A stretch of DNA of 36,607 nt from an uncultured Sphingomonas sp. (lineage in GTDB: Bacteria > Pseudomonadota > Alphaproteobacteria > Sphingomonadales > Sphingomonadaceae). The stretch is from positions 1 through 36,607 of the forward strand of contig CAJYRU010000179.1 of the NCBI GenBank assembly GCA_913777295.1, given 5' to 3'. Both the position numbers and the translations under genes were made by a program. Of the stretch, positions 16,108-24,632 are shown piece by piece. Every line of letters starts with the position of its first letter. Position 1 is the first letter of the stretch. Under the pieces are notes generated by a model that saw only the letters and a program-made list of their open reading frames with translations, made no database searches and was not told the DNA's origin.

Positions 16108-17274
16108 ATGGCCCAACATGACGTCATCATCCTCGGCGCGGGCGGCGCCGGGCTGTTCTGCGCCGGGATCGCCGCCCGGCGCGGCAAGCGCGTGGTCGTG
16201 GTCGATCACGCACCCGAACCGGGGCGCAAGATCGTCATCTCCGGCGGGGGACGCTGCAACTTCACCAATGTCGGGGCGAGCTGGGACCGCTATGTCTCGG
16301 CCAACCCGCAGTTCGCGCGGTCGGCGCTCGGCCGCTACACCGCGCAGGACTTCATCGCGTTGGTCGACGCACACAGCATTGCGTGGCATGAGAAGACGCT
16401 GGGCCAGCCGTTCTGCGACGGGTCTGCGCGACAGATCGTGGCAATGCTGCTCGAGGAAGCAGCGGGGTCGGAAATCGCACTCGGCCAGCCGGTCCGCGAC
16501 GTCACTCATGCCGATGGCCTGTTCACCGTCGTCCATGGCGACCGCACCCTGACCGCGCCGTCGCTGGTGATTGCGACCGGCGGGCCGTCGATCCCGAAGC
16601 TCGGCGCGACCGGCTTCGCCTATGACCTTGCCAAGCGGTTCGGGCTGAAACTGGTCGAACCACGCCCGGCACTGGTCCCGCTGACCCTGCCGCCCGAAAA
16701 TGCACTGTTCCGCGAATTGTCCGGCGTCGCAACCGACGTCGTGGCCGGTGCGGGCAAGGCGAAGTTCCGTGAGGCGGCCCTGTTCACCCATCGCGGACTG
16801 TCGGGACCGGCGATCCTGCAGGCCTCGTCCTATTGGCGGCATCGCGAGCCGGTGACGATCGATTTCGTCCCCGACCGCGCGCCCGGCTGGCTGACCGAAC
16901 TGAAGCGCGCACGGCCCCGCATCGGCCTGCGCTCCGCCCTCGGATCGGCGCTGCCGGACCGGCTGGCCGAGGCACTGGCGGTCAAGTTCGACTGCCCCGG
17001 CGAACTCGGCAACCAGCGCGATGCGACCCTGGCCACGATCGAACAACGGCTGGGCTGCTGGCAGTTTCATCCCAACGGCACCGAAGGCTTTGCCAAGGCC
17101 GAAGTCACCGTCGGCGGCGTCGCGACCGATGGCCTGAACCAGAAGACCATGGCGGCCAAGCACCTGCCCGGCCTGCACGTCATTGGCGAGGCGGTTGACG
17201 TCACCGGCTGGCTCGGCGGCTATAATTTCCAATGGGCGTGGTCGAGCGGCTGGGCGGCGGGACAGGCGGTGTGA
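16108..17274 (+). CDS. BaiN/HI0933-family NAD(P)/FAD-dependent oxidoreductase
   Basis: 388-residue flavoprotein of the HI0933/BaiN family (TIGR00275-type); cytosolic. Seen: the dinucleotide-binding VIILGAGGAGLFCAGIAARRG at the N-terminus, the family signature KIVISGGGRCNFTN near residue 50, LVIATGGPSIPKLGATG.AYDLAKRFG mid-protein, EAALFTHRGLSGPAILQAS, and the C-terminal GEAVDVTGWLGGYNFQWAWSSGWAAG. The substrate is unknown for most members; BaiN itself acts on bile-acid intermediates, which is not implied here. The start MAQHDVIILGAGG is the natural one and has a hairpin immediately upstream. The last codons overlap the start of the DNA glycosylase gene (GTGA). Confidence 0.92.
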   Translation: MAQHDVIILGAGGAGLFCAGIAARRGKRVVVVDHAPEPGRKIVISGGGRCNFTNVGASWDRYVSANPQFARSALGRYTAQDFIALVDAHSIAWHEKTLGQPFCDGSARQIVAMLLEEAAGSEIALGQPVRDVTHADGLFTVVHGDRTLTAPSLVIATGGPSIPKLGATGFAYDLAKRFGLKLVEPRPALVPLTLPPENALFRELSGVATDVVAGAGKAKFREAALFTHRGLSGPAILQASSYWRHREPVTIDFVPDRAPGWLTELKRARPRIGLRSALGSALPDRLAEALAVKFDCPGELGNQRDATLATIEQRLGCWQFHPNGTEGFAKAEVTVGGVATDGLNQKTMAAKHLPGLHVIGEAVDVTGWLGGYNFQWAWSSGWAAGQAV

Positions 17275-17756
17275 TCCGCAAGGCGTCCTTCCCGCCGGTT
17301 GTCGACCTGTCGACACGGGTGTTGATCCTAGGCAGCCTGCCGGGCGACGCCTCGCTGGCGGCGGGACGATACTATGCCCATCCGCAGAACCAGTTCTGGC
17401 GACTGCTGTCGCCGGTGGTCGGGGTAGAGTTGCCTGCGCTGGATTATCTCGACCGGCTAGCTGCGTTGAGAGCGGCAGGGATCGGGCTGTGGGACGTGGT
17501 GCAATGCGCCACCCGCCCCGGCAGCAGTGACGCCGCGATGCGCGACGTGACCGTCAATGACGTAGCGGCGCTGATCGCGACGTTACCGGAACTGCGGCTG
17601 GTCGCCTTCAACGGCGGGACGGCGGCGAAGGCAGGGCGCGGAATGGTGCACGCTGTAGAAACGCTTGTATTGCCATCAAGCAGTCCGCTGCATACGGTGG
17701 GAGTGGCCGCGAAGCAGCCAGCGTGGGAGTCCATCAGGCCCTATCTCACGCGCTGA
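17271..17756 (+). CDS. DNA-deoxyinosine (hypoxanthine-DNA) glycosylase, UDG family 6
   Basis: 161 residues from the GTG at 17271. Members remove hypoxanthine produced by adenine deamination. Motifs: LILGSLPGDASLAAGRYYAHPQNQFW near residues 18-43 (family form GS.P...S....YY.HP.N.FW), the segment GIGLWDVVQCATRPGSSDAAM, VAFNGGTAAKAG, and VLPSSSPLHTV, the closing active-site loop. The GTG overlaps the flavoprotein stop by 4 bp; the ATG at 17232 in the same frame lies inside that gene and adds non-homologous residues. TIGR04274-type proteins are about this length. This is the second UDG-superfamily member in the window, and unlike the first it keeps its motifs. Confidence 0.88.
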   Translation: MIRKASFPPVVDLSTRVLILGSLPGDASLAAGRYYAHPQNQFWRLLSPVVGVELPALDYLDRLAALRAAGIGLWDVVQCATRPGSSDAAMRDVTVNDVAALIATLPELRLVAFNGGTAAKAGRGMVHAVETLVLPSSSPLHTVGVAAKQPAWESIRPYLTR

Positions 17757-17794
17757 TCGGTGACAGCGCCCCGCCAATATGCTCCTCTGTCGCA

Positions 17795-18151
17795 ATGGCA
17801 TCGCTACGAGCAACAGGCATGGTCACGCTATTGTTCGCAATAGCCTTGTCTGATGGCTGCCACCGGCCGACTCTAGATCAAGCTGAACTGGCAGCGTTGG
17901 CGGCCGATGCGACAACGCTCAAGGCGATGCCAGCAACTATGCACGTTGAGGGACCAGTAGCAGAGAGGGATTGGCCTGCCGCAATCCGCAGGCTCGATCC
18001 CGAACGCGTTGTCGTGCGCGGCGAAAGCGTCGAACTTTTGGTAAGTTCCTACTTCGACGGCGGATGGGGCTATTATATCACAAGCCATACGGCAGCCTAT
18101 TGCTGCTCCAGCGCCGTAGGTCCGAACATCTACTGGCACGAACCATGCTGA
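17795..18151 (+). CDS. Small exported protein, possible lipoprotein, unknown function
   Basis: 118 residues from the ATG at 17795, or 110 from 17819. A hydrophobic stretch MVTLLFAIALSDGC near the N-terminus resembles a signal peptide; the cysteine after SDG is a poor lipobox. The mature part has RDWPAAIRRLDPERVVVRGESVELLV, a pattern (WP..I..L.PE.V.V) recurring in small exported sphingomonad proteins, then an aromatic, cysteine-rich end (two adjacent cysteines in AAYCCSSAVG and one final Cys). Codon use is visibly less GC-biased than in neighbouring genes. The following 260 bp up to xseB hold no gene I can support. Confidence 0.5.
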   Translation: MASLRATGMVTLLFAIALSDGCHRPTLDQAELAALAADATTLKAMPATMHVEGPVAERDWPAAIRRLDPERVVVRGESVELLVSSYFDGGWGYYITSHTAAYCCSSAVGPNIYWHEPC

Positions 18152-18411
18152 CCGATGGGAGGATGCGTCCTCCACTAGACAGATTTGTGGCGGAACAGGC
18201 GCAATGACGGCAAACTATCGAGTTGCCGATGTCGCGCAACGGCCTCTTCGGCGCGATGCGCTGCACAAGGCCCGGCAACCATGGGACGGACAATCGTAAG
18301 TAGCCGGCTATCGCGCGAGATCAGCCGGCGACGCCGGGCGCGGCCGAATTCGATGCGGCCGTCACGCTCCCCGGTTGCAATCGCCCCGCCCCCTGCCCCA
18401 TAGCATCGCCC

Positions 18412-18654
18412 ATGTCCGACGAACGCGATGTTTCCACCCTGTCCTTCGAAGACGCGCTGCGCGAACTCGAAACCATCGTCAGCCGGCTGGAAACGGGTCA
18501 GGAAGACCTGCAGACCGCGATCGACCTCTATGCCCGCGGCGACCTGCTGCGCGCGCAATGTGCCGCGCGGCTCGATGCGGCGCAGGCCCGGATCGAGGCG
18601 ATCCGCGTCGATGCCGAAGGACGCGCCACCACCCAACCGTTCGACGCGCAGTAA
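18412..18654 (+). CDS. xseB: Exodeoxyribonuclease VII small subunit
   Basis: 80 residues, standard length. XseB binds XseA to form the nuclease that degrades single-stranded DNA in both directions during mismatch and recombination repair. Seen: LSFEDALRELETIVSRLETGQEDLQTAIDLYARGDLLRAQCAARLDAAQARIE, the conserved helical hairpin, here quoted in parts: LSFEDALRELE (about 9-19), VSRLETGQEDLQ, and YARGDLLRAQC. The stop overlaps the ispA start by one base (TAATG), so translation is probably coupled, the usual xseB-ispA order. xseA is not in the window. Confidence 0.94.
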   Translation: MSDERDVSTLSFEDALRELETIVSRLETGQEDLQTAIDLYARGDLLRAQCAARLDAAQARIEAIRVDAEGRATTQPFDAQ

Positions 18655-19559
18655 TGGCAACGACCGCACCGTCGGTGTCGCTCGGCGCCGCCCTTCGCGA
18701 AATCTCGGCGGAGATGGATCGGCAGTTCGACGCGCTGCTGCCCGTGCCCGGCGATCCGCGCGCGAACCTGTACCAAGCGATGCGCCACGCCGCGATCGGC
18801 GGGGGCAAGCGCCTGCGCCCGCTGCTCGTATTCGCCACCGCCCGGCTGTTCAACGTGGAGCGGATCCGCGCCGCCCGCGCCTCGCTCGCGATCGAATGCA
18901 TCCATGTCTACAGCCTGGTCCATGACGACCTGCCCGCGATGGATGACGACGACATGCGGCGTGGCAAGCCGACGGTCCACAAGGCATTCGACGAAGCCAC
19001 CGCGATCCTTGCCGGCGACTGCCTGCACGCGCTGGCGTTCGAGATCCTCGCGCACGAAGCGACCCATCCCGACCCGCATGTCCGCATCGAACTGATCGCC
19101 GACCTCGCCCACGCTTCCGGCCCGTCGGGCATGGCGGGCGGACAGGCGATGGACCTTGAAGCGGAGGGCACCAGCTTCGACCTGAACACCGTCACCCGGT
19201 TGCAGGCGATGAAAACCGGCGCGCTGATCGCGTGTTCGGTGGAAGCGGGCGCAATCCTCGGCCGCATTCCCGCCGACCAGCGCACCTCGCTGCGCGGCTA
19301 TGCCCGCGACATCGGCCTCGCCTTCCAGATCGCCGACGACATCCTCGACGTTGAAGGCGACGAGGCGGCGGTGGGCAAGGCGCTGCGCAAGGATGGCGAG
19401 GCTGGCAAGGAGACGTTCCTGTCGCTGCTCGGTCTCGACCGGGCGCGCGAGCAGGCACGGCTGCTGGTCGATCAGTCGATCGAGCATCTGCGCGACTTCG
19501 GCGCCGAAGCCGACCTGCTGCGCGCCATCGCCCGCTACGTGCTGGAGCGCGACCGGTGA
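18654..19559 (+). CDS. ispA: Polyprenyl synthetase, (2E,6E)-farnesyl diphosphate synthase
   Basis: Condenses dimethylallyl and isopentenyl diphosphates to farnesyl diphosphate for quinones, undecaprenyl lipids and carotenoids; cytosolic. 301 residues from the ATG at 18654. The first aspartate-rich motif is DDLPAMDDDD with the following RRGKPTVHK; the second is DDILD in FQIADDILDVEGDE. GGGKRLRPLLVFA is the IPP-binding segment. GQAMDLEAEG and the small residues before the first motif fit a short-chain (C15) product, though chain length cannot be proved. The frame is open to 18375, but that part is xseB in another frame. It overlaps coaD by 4 bp (GTGA). Confidence 0.94.
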   Translation: MATTAPSVSLGAALREISAEMDRQFDALLPVPGDPRANLYQAMRHAAIGGGKRLRPLLVFATARLFNVERIRAARASLAIECIHVYSLVHDDLPAMDDDDMRRGKPTVHKAFDEATAILAGDCLHALAFEILAHEATHPDPHVRIELIADLAHASGPSGMAGGQAMDLEAEGTSFDLNTVTRLQAMKTGALIACSVEAGAILGRIPADQRTSLRGYARDIGLAFQIADDILDVEGDEAAVGKALRKDGEAGKETFLSLLGLDRAREQARLLVDQSIEHLRDFGAEADLLRAIARYVLERDR

Positions 19560-20056
19560 GGATCGGCGTCTATCCCGGCACGTTCGATCCGATCACGCGC
19601 GGGCATATGGACATCATCCGGCGTGGCGCGAAGCTGGTCGACCGGCTGGTGATCGGCGTCACGACCAATCCGTCCAAGTCGCCCATGTTCACGCTCGACG
19701 AACGGCTGGCGATGGTCGAGCGCGAGGTGGCGGACGTCGGTGGCGATATTCGGGTCGTGGCGTTCGACGCGCTGCTGATGACCTTTGCCGAACGGCAGGG
19801 GGCGAGCGTGATCGTGCGCGGCCTGCGCGCGGTCGCCGATTTTGAATATGAATATCAGATGGCGGGCATGAACCAGCAGCTGAACGACCGGATCGAAACG
19901 GTCTTCCTGATGGCCGATGTCTCGCTGCAACCGATCGCGTCGCGGCTGGTCAAGGAAATCGCGATGTATGGCGGGTCGATCGCCAAGTTCGTGTCGCCTT
20001 CGGTGTGCGAGGACGTGATCGCGCGGGTCGAGAGACTGGGCCGCAAGGGCGAATAG
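19556..20056 (+). CDS. coaD: Phosphopantetheine adenylyltransferase
   Basis: Transfers AMP from ATP to 4'-phosphopantetheine to give dephospho-CoA, the penultimate step of coenzyme A synthesis; cytosolic hexamer. 166 residues from the GTG at 19556, whose last two bases begin the ispA stop codon. Seen: GVYPGTFDPITRGHMDIIRRG, the T-x-G-H nucleotidyltransferase signature; VRGLRAVADFEYEYQMAGMN, the substrate-binding loop; and ASRLVKEIAMYGGSI near the end, corresponding to the second nucleotide motif. Length and motifs are complete. Confidence 0.96.
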   Translation: MRIGVYPGTFDPITRGHMDIIRRGAKLVDRLVIGVTTNPSKSPMFTLDERLAMVEREVADVGGDIRVVAFDALLMTFAERQGASVIVRGLRAVADFEYEYQMAGMNQQLNDRIETVFLMADVSLQPIASRLVKEIAMYGGSIAKFVSPSVCEDVIARVERLGRKGE

Positions 20057-20067
20057 TTCCGCAATCC

Positions 20068-20082
20068 TCCCCGGCACGGGGA
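20068..20082. terminator. Short perfect hairpin between convergent coaD and dedA
   Basis: TCCCCG (20068-20073) pairs with CGGGGA (20077-20082) over a 3-base loop in the 30-bp gap between two converging genes. A run AGATTT follows on the plus strand. It may act as a weak two-way terminator, or be a remnant of the CCTCCCC...GGGG palindromes that sphingomonad genomes carry between genes. Confidence 0.4.
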
Positions 20083-20086
20083 AGAT

Positions 20087-20641
20087 TTAAGTCCTTTGCC
20101 GCCACCACCAGGCCAGCCCGCCCAGCAGCACGATCGCAACACCGCCACCGGCCAGCACCTGCCACGACGGCAGCCAGCGCCCGATGACCGCGCTCAGCCC
20201 GTGGCCGAACCAATAGCCGATCGATACGAACGTCACCGCCCACAGCAACGCCGCCGCACCATTCAGCACAATGAACCGGGCGAGCGGCAGCTGCGTCGTG
20301 CCGATCGCAACCGGGCTGACGGTGCGCAGACCATAGAGAAATCGGAAAGCGAAGACGAACAGTGTCGGATGCCGCTCGAACGTCGCCAGCGCCCGGGCAA
20401 AGGCCGGCTTCGCACTCCAGCGGCGAACCCGGGGATGATCGCGAAACCGGCGTCCCGCCGCAAAGAACAGCTGATCGGCGACGAACGACCCGATCGCGGC
20501 GGCCAGGATCGCACCGGCATAGGGCAGCACGCCCCGCTGCACCATGATCCCGCTCAGGACGACGACCGTTTCCCCTTCGATTCCGGCACCGAGCAGCAGC
20601 GCGCCCAGGCCGTAACGCGCAATCAGCGCCTCGATCGTCAT
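20087..20641 (-). CDS. DedA-family membrane protein
   Basis: 184 residues with about five hydrophobic segments; DedA/SNARE-associated (VTT) fold, a family that includes undecaprenyl-phosphate and phospholipid flippases needed for envelope integrity. Seen: GLGALLLGAGIEGETVVVLSG near the N-terminus (membrane-dipping loop with the conserved Glu-Gly-E), GSFVADQLFFAAGRRFRD, and FRFLYGLRTVSPVAIGTTQLP, the family's arginine-containing F.R...G.R signature. The C-terminus ends in a Trp-rich helix and WWWRQRT. Inner membrane. The substrate is not predictable. It is divergent from ctaA, with a 100-bp gap that should hold both promoters. Confidence 0.88.
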   Translation of the reverse strand: MTIEALIARYGLGALLLGAGIEGETVVVLSGIMVQRGVLPYAGAILAAAIGSFVADQLFFAAGRRFRDHPRVRRWSAKPAFARALATFERHPTLFVFAFRFLYGLRTVSPVAIGTTQLPLARFIVLNGAAALLWAVTFVSIGYWFGHGLSAVIGRWLPSWQVLAGGGVAIVLLGGLAWWWRQRT

Positions 20642-20741
20642 GGTTGGGCATTCCGCATTGCACCATCGTACAGGCAGGCGACGGGCGGTAAAGCCATCTG
20701 CCCCTCTTTCTTGCCCGCCGTCGCCGCGCTAGAGATCCGCG

Positions 20742-21770
20742 ATGCTCGCTCCCCCCCTCCCCTCGCGTGCCCGTCCGGGCGCTGTCGCCCGCTGGCTCTG
20801 GTGGGTCGTCGCGCTGGTCGTCGCGATGGTGGTGGTCGGCGGGATCACCCGGCTGACCGAATCCGGCCTGTCGATCACCGAATGGAAGCCGCTGTCGGGA
20901 ACGCTGCCGCCGCTGAACGCCGCGCAGTGGGAGGCGGAGTTCGCCAATTACCGGAAAATTCCGGAATATCAGCTGCTGAACCAGGGCATGACGCTCGCCC
21001 AGTTCAAGGGCATTTTCTTCTGGGAGTATTTCCACCGGCTGCTGGCCCGGCTGGTCGGTGTCGCCTTTGCCGTGCCGTTGGCGTGGTTCTGGGTACGGGG
21101 CGCGATCCCGACCGGGTATAAGGGTCGTCTGGTCGCGCTGCTGGCGCTGGGCGGGCTGCAGGGGGCGATCGGCTGGTGGATGGTGGCGTCCGGCCTGTCG
21201 GTCAGGACCGACGTGTCGCATATCCGGCTGTCGGTACATCTGCTGAACGCGCTGGTGATCCTGGCGGGTACGGTGTGGACTGCGCTCGACCTGCGCGAGC
21301 TGGCGGCGGACCGCTATGCCCGTCCGGCGCGGATGACCACGATCGCGGTGATTACCCTGCTGGTGCTGTTCGTGCAGCTGCTGTTCGGCGCATGGGTCGC
21401 CGGACTGAATGCCGGGCTGGTCACCAATCAGTGGCCGCTGATGAACGGTCGCTTCTTTCCAGCGGACGAATGGGCGTTGCGCGCGCCGCTCGATGCGATC
21501 GTCAACGATCCCTATGTCGTCCACTTCATCCATCGCTGGTGGGCGTGGGTCGCGGTCGCCGCGCTGATCCTGCTTGCCCGTGCGGCCAAACGGGCCGGCC
21601 ATCCCAAGGTCGCGCGCGCCATCCATATCGCATTCGGCGTGCAGATCCTGCTGGGCATCAGCACGGTGATGACCGGCGTACGGATCGAAGTGGCCGCGCT
21701 GCACCAGCTGGTCGGGGCGCTGCTGGTCGTCGCCACCACCTGGGGCGCGCACGCCGTCGGCCGGCGATGA
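20742..21770 (+). CDS. ctaA: Heme A synthase (CtaA/COX15 type)
   Basis: Oxidises the C8 methyl of heme O to a formyl group, making heme A for aa3-type cytochrome oxidase; inner membrane. 342 residues with eight predicted helices, the alphaproteobacterial/mitochondrial type. Seen: VVVGGITRLTESGLSITEWKP after the first helix; the heme-ligand histidines in WEYFHRLLARLVG, SHIRLSVHLLNAL, VVHFIHRWWAW and VAALHQLVGALL; and GLNAGLVTNQWPLMNGRFFP in an external loop. The start at 20742 gives a short cytosolic N-terminus before the first helix. Cytochrome oxidase genes are not in the window. Its stop overlaps the next gene (ATGA). Confidence 0.95.
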   Translation: MLAPPLPSRARPGAVARWLWWVVALVVAMVVVGGITRLTESGLSITEWKPLSGTLPPLNAAQWEAEFANYRKIPEYQLLNQGMTLAQFKGIFFWEYFHRLLARLVGVAFAVPLAWFWVRGAIPTGYKGRLVALLALGGLQGAIGWWMVASGLSVRTDVSHIRLSVHLLNALVILAGTVWTALDLRELAADRYARPARMTTIAVITLLVLFVQLLFGAWVAGLNAGLVTNQWPLMNGRFFPADEWALRAPLDAIVNDPYVVHFIHRWWAWVAVAALILLARAAKRAGHPKVARAIHIAFGVQILLGISTVMTGVRIEVAALHQLVGALLVVATTWGAHAVGRR

Positions 21771-22558
21771 TCGACCTGCCGCCGCCCGCGATCGAGGCCG
21801 CAGCGCCTGCCGCCTTCGCCCCGGCGCTCGACACCGCCTATCGCTATCATATCGAACAAGAGCGCGACGAGGCGGGCGCCATTCGCCGCTACACCACCGA
21901 TCGCACCGTTCGTTTCCGGCGCACGGGCGAGGGGCTGGTCGCGGAGATGGTGATAGACACGGTCGATGGCAGCCTGTCCGATGGCCCCGGCGCGATGTTC
22001 GAGCGCGCCTTTGCGAACCTGCGCGGACGCCCGATCCGCTATCGCCTGTCCGATCGCGGCGAGGTGACCGACGTGATCGATCGCGCCGGCATATGGTCCG
22101 CGCTGGTCGATGGCATCGCGGCACAGGGCGCTGGCGATGCGGCGCGGACGGCGATGCTTGCCCGCCTGACCGCACCGCTCCGCGCGATGCCGGAGCGGCA
22201 ACAGGTGGCGATGCTCGGATCGATGCTGACCAACCTGCTGGCGCCCGACGTCCTGCGGCGCGGCGTGCAGCCGGAACGCCCACTTCGCCGCCCCGGTGCC
22301 CCGCCGTTCGGCGCCGGATCCGAAGTAACCGGCACCGAACGCATCCATGCCGAAGGACGCAACCTGATTGCCGAGGAGCGGCTGACCGGCGACATCGCGG
22401 CGGCGGGTGGCCGGCCCGGCGGGCAGCGGACGAGCAGCGTGACCCGGACCGTCGATGCGGCAACCGGCATGATCGTCGGACAGACCTCCACGGTACGCAT
22501 CGACAGTGACAGCGCGACGTCGATCGCGACGACCCGGATAACCCTGCGCCGATCATAG
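21767..22558 (+). CDS. Unknown protein coupled to ctaA
   Basis: 263 residues from the ATG at 21767, which overlaps the ctaA stop by 4 bp. Only this start keeps the frame out of ctaA. The protein is soluble-looking, with no clear signal peptide; the N-terminus is Ala/Pro-rich. Two beta-rich regions (about 25-75 and 180-263) flank a helical middle ([21 protein letters not shown]). The wording of the beta regions ([13 protein letters not shown], then [19 protein letters not shown], and at the end [17 protein letters not shown]) suggests a lipocalin-like or outer-membrane-associated beta fold, but I recognise no family. It ends about 130 bp before rplM. Its conservation next to ctaA could be checked. 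Confidence 0.7.
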   Translation: MIDLPPPAIEAAAPAAFAPALDTAYRYHIEQERDEAGAIRRYTTDRTVRFRRTGEGLVAEMVIDTVDGSLSDGPGAMFERAFANLRGRPIRYRLSDRGEVTDVIDRAGIWSALVDGIAAQGAGDAARTAMLARLTAPLRAMPERQQVAMLGSMLTNLLAPDVLRRGVQPERPLRRPGAPPFGAGSEVTGTERIHAEGRNLIAEERLTGDIAAAGGRPGGQRTSSVTRTVDAATGMIVGQTSTVRIDSDSATSIATTRITLRRS

Positions 22559-22594
22559 GGTATCCTGATACCTGTCAGCAAAGCCGCACTTTGC

Positions 22595-22623
22595 TTGACT
22601 TATTGCCGCGGCACGGGCAATTG
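22595..22623 (+). promoter_or_regulatory. Possible promoter of rplM-rpsI
   Basis: TTGACT (22595-22600) matches five of six bases of a -35 box. Seventeen bases later stands CAATTG, a poor -10 box. The 128-bp leader before the rplM ATG also has a small GC hairpin around CCCC-GGTTC-GGGG (near 22640-22655). The position is right for the ribosomal operon, but the -10 match is weak. Confidence 0.25.
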
Positions 22624-22686
22624 CCCGGCGTTCGCACCGCCCCGGTTCGGGGTGGACGCGTCATACATCCGAAAGGTCCAACGCCC

Positions 22687-23166
22687 ATGAAGGCGCTCAT
22701 GAAGACCACCAAGTCGGTTAAGCCGCACGAGGTGGAAAAGAAGTGGCATATCGTCGATGCCGACGGCCTGGTGGTCGGTCGCGCTGCGTCGATCATCGCC
22801 AATGTCCTGCGCGGCAAGCACAAGACGTCGTTCACCCCGCACGTCGATTGCGGCGACAACGTCGTCGTCATCAATGCCGACAAGATCCGCTTCACCTCGA
22901 ACAAGGCGAAGACGAAGACCTATTACAAGCACACCGGCTATGCCGGCGGCATCAAGGCGGTGACCGCCGAGAAGGTCCTCGAAGGTCGTTTCCCCGAGCG
23001 CGTCCTAGAAAAGGCCGTTGAGCGGATGATCCCGCGCGGTCCGCTGGGTCGTGAGCAGATGCGCAACCTGCGCATCTTCAAGGGTGCCGAGCATCCGCAT
23101 GAAGCGCAGAACCCGCAGGTTCTCGACATCGCGAGCATGAATCGCAAGAACAAGGTGGGCGCATAA
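22687..23166 (+). CDS. rplM: 50S ribosomal protein L13
   Basis: Early-assembling protein of the large ribosomal subunit. 159 residues from the ATG at 22687, opening [20 protein letters not shown], the long form common in sphingomonads. Seen: [24 protein letters not shown], the conserved core strand-helix; [23 protein letters not shown]; and [29 protein letters not shown], the family's C-terminal signature. The frame is open to 22591, but those codons are unlike L13. It overlaps rpsI by one base (TAATG), the universal rplM-rpsI operon. Confidence 0.97.
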   Translation: MKALMKTTKSVKPHEVEKKWHIVDADGLVVGRAASIIANVLRGKHKTSFTPHVDCGDNVVVINADKIRFTSNKAKTKTYYKHTGYAGGIKAVTAEKVLEGRFPERVLEKAVERMIPRGPLGREQMRNLRIFKGAEHPHEAQNPQVLDIASMNRKNKVGA

Positions 23167-23726
23167 TGTCCGACAACCGCCAGTCCCTTTCCGACCTCGC
23201 GAACCTGACCGGTCAGCAGGCGCCGGCCGCCGCCGCGCCGCAGGCATCGGCTCCGCAGACCGACGGTGCGGACGCTCCGGCCGCCCCGGTCGAACCGGCC
23301 CGTCCGACCATGCCGCTGCGCGCGCAGGAAATCGACCAGTACGGTCGCGCCTATGCCACCGGCCGCCGCAAGGACGCCGTTGCGCGCGTCTGGCTGAAGC
23401 CGGGCTCGGGCAAGATCACGATCAACGGTCGTGACCAGGAAGTGTATTTCGCACGTCCGACGCTGCGTCTCGTCATCAACCAGCCGTTCGGCGTCGCCGA
23501 TCGCAATGGTCAGTATGACGTGATCTGCACCGTCAAGGGCGGCGGCCTGTCGGGCCAGGCCGGCGCGGTCAAGCATGGCATCAGCCAGGCGCTGACCCGT
23601 TACGAGCCGGTCCTGCGCGCGCCGGTCAAGGCCGCCGGGTTCCTGACCCGCGACAGCCGCGCCGTCGAGCGCAAGAAGTACGGCAAGGCGAAGGCCCGCC
23701 GCAGCTTCCAGTTCTCGAAGCGCTAA
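23166..23726 (+). CDS. rpsI: 30S ribosomal protein S9 with N-terminal extension
   Basis: Small-subunit protein whose C-terminal tail reaches the decoding P site. 186 residues; the conserved S9 domain covers the last 130 ([22 protein letters not shown], then [19 protein letters not shown], and the basic end [17 protein letters not shown]). The first 55 residues are a low-complexity Ala/Pro/Gln-rich extension, absent in E. coli and common in alphaproteobacteria. The C-terminal Lys-Arg needed for tRNA contact is present. It shares one base with the rplM stop and is followed by a strong terminator. Confidence 0.97.
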   Translation: MSDNRQSLSDLANLTGQQAPAAAAPQASAPQTDGADAPAAPVEPARPTMPLRAQEIDQYGRAYATGRRKDAVARVWLKPGSGKITINGRDQEVYFARPTLRLVINQPFGVADRNGQYDVICTVKGGGLSGQAGAVKHGISQALTRYEPVLRAPVKAAGFLTRDSRAVERKKYGKAKARRSFQFSKR

Positions 23727-23789
23727 AATCGCACGGCCACGCGCGGGAGCCGGGAAGGTTCCCGTTTGCGGCCAAATGCGTGCCGATTG

Positions 23790-23822
23790 GGGCGGTCCGG
23801 TATCGGGCCGCCCTTTTCGTTT
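23790..23822 (+). terminator. Rho-independent terminator of rplM-rpsI
   Basis: GGGCGG (23790-23795) pairs with CCGCCC (23808-23813). Inside, a T-G wobble and CCG/CGG extend the stem to 10 bp around a four-base loop. TTTTCGTTT follows directly. It lies 64 bp after the rpsI stop and is the best terminator in the window. Confidence 0.85.
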
Positions 23823-23882
23823 GGGTCGTAACCGTATAGCGAGAGCCCGTCCGCACGCTGGCGGAATAGCCAAAGAGACACC

Positions 23883-24632
23883 ATGACCTCGCGTGCCAAG
23901 ACCTCGCTGCTGCCGCTTGCCGATTCGGACCTGTGGCCCGACGAACTGCGCCGCAGCCTGTCCGACAAGCTGTTCACCATCGCGTTCGGCGCGATCCAGT
24001 GGCCATGGCTGTTGCGGAGCCTGTCGGGCGGCAAGAAGGCCGACAAGGCGCGATTGATGGCCGATCTGGGCCTCGCACCCGACGCGCTGCCGAACCTTGG
24101 CAGCTGGAAGGCGGATACCGGCTATCTGTCGCTGATCGTCGACCAGATCGCCGCCGCCCGCCCGCGCACCGTCGTCGAACTCGGCACCGGCGCATCAAGC
24201 CTGGTCACCGGTGCAGCGCTGGCGAAGCATGGCGGCGGGCAGCTCATCAGCTTCGACCAGCACGCCGGGTTCGTCGATGCGACGCGCGATTGGCTGGCCG
24301 AACATGGCATCGCCGCCGACCTGCGCGCCGCGCCGCTGGTGGCGGCGCCGGGCGACTGGCCGGGCGTGTGGTATGACATCGACGCTCTGCCCGATCAGGT
24401 TGACCTGCTGCTGATCGACGGACCGCCCTGGACGATCCACCCCTATGTGCGCGGTGCCGCCGAAACGCTGTTCGACCGGTTGCCGGTCGGGGGCGTCGTG
24501 ATGCTTGACGACGGCGCACGGCCGGGCGAGCGCGTCGTGGCGCAGCGCTGGCGGAAACGCTGGCCGAATTTCCGCTTCGAACTGGTCAATCGCGGGACCA
24601 AGGGCACGTTGATCGGGCAACGCCTGTCGTAG
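23883..24632 (+). CDS. Class I SAM-dependent methyltransferase-like protein
   Basis: 249 residues with a Rossmann-like methyltransferase core: motif I is TVVELGTGASSLVTGAALAKHG around residue 97, and QLISFDQHAGFVDATRDWL carries the acidic residue after strand 2 that would bind the SAM ribose. VDLLLIDGPPW is motif II-like, and GGVVMLDDGARPGE follows with paired aspartates that may hold a metal, as in catechol O-methyltransferase-type enzymes. The first 75 residues, with a hydrophobic helix FTIAFGAIQWPWLLRSL, are not family-specific and may contact the membrane. The substrate is unknown. The gene stands alone: a terminator lies upstream and a 420-bp gene-free region downstream. Confidence 0.8.
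   Translation: MTSRAKTSLLPLADSDLWPDELRRSLSDKLFTIAFGAIQWPWLLRSLSGGKKADKARLMADLGLAPDALPNLGSWKADTGYLSLIVDQIAAARPRTVVELGTGASSLVTGAALAKHGGGQLISFDQHAGFVDATRDWLAEHGIAADLRAAPLVAAPGDWPGVWYDIDALPDQVDLLLIDGPPWTIHPYVRGAAETLFDRLPVGGVVMLDDGARPGERVVAQRWRKRWPNFRFELVNRGTKGTLIGQRLS

Noticed and set aside
14581..17316. 911-codon minus-strand open frame across the M48 and flavoprotein genes
   Set aside because: Antisense shadow spanning two well-supported genes; translation has no recognisable domain.
18078..18293. Minus-strand open frame between the small secreted-protein gene and xseB
   Set aside because: Arg/Ser-rich translation without homology or ribosome site; overlaps a better plus-strand gene.
22560..22686. 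L13 autoregulatory leader before rplM
   Set aside because: Only a small GC hairpin is visible; no recognised L13-binding structure is known to me for alphaproteobacteria.
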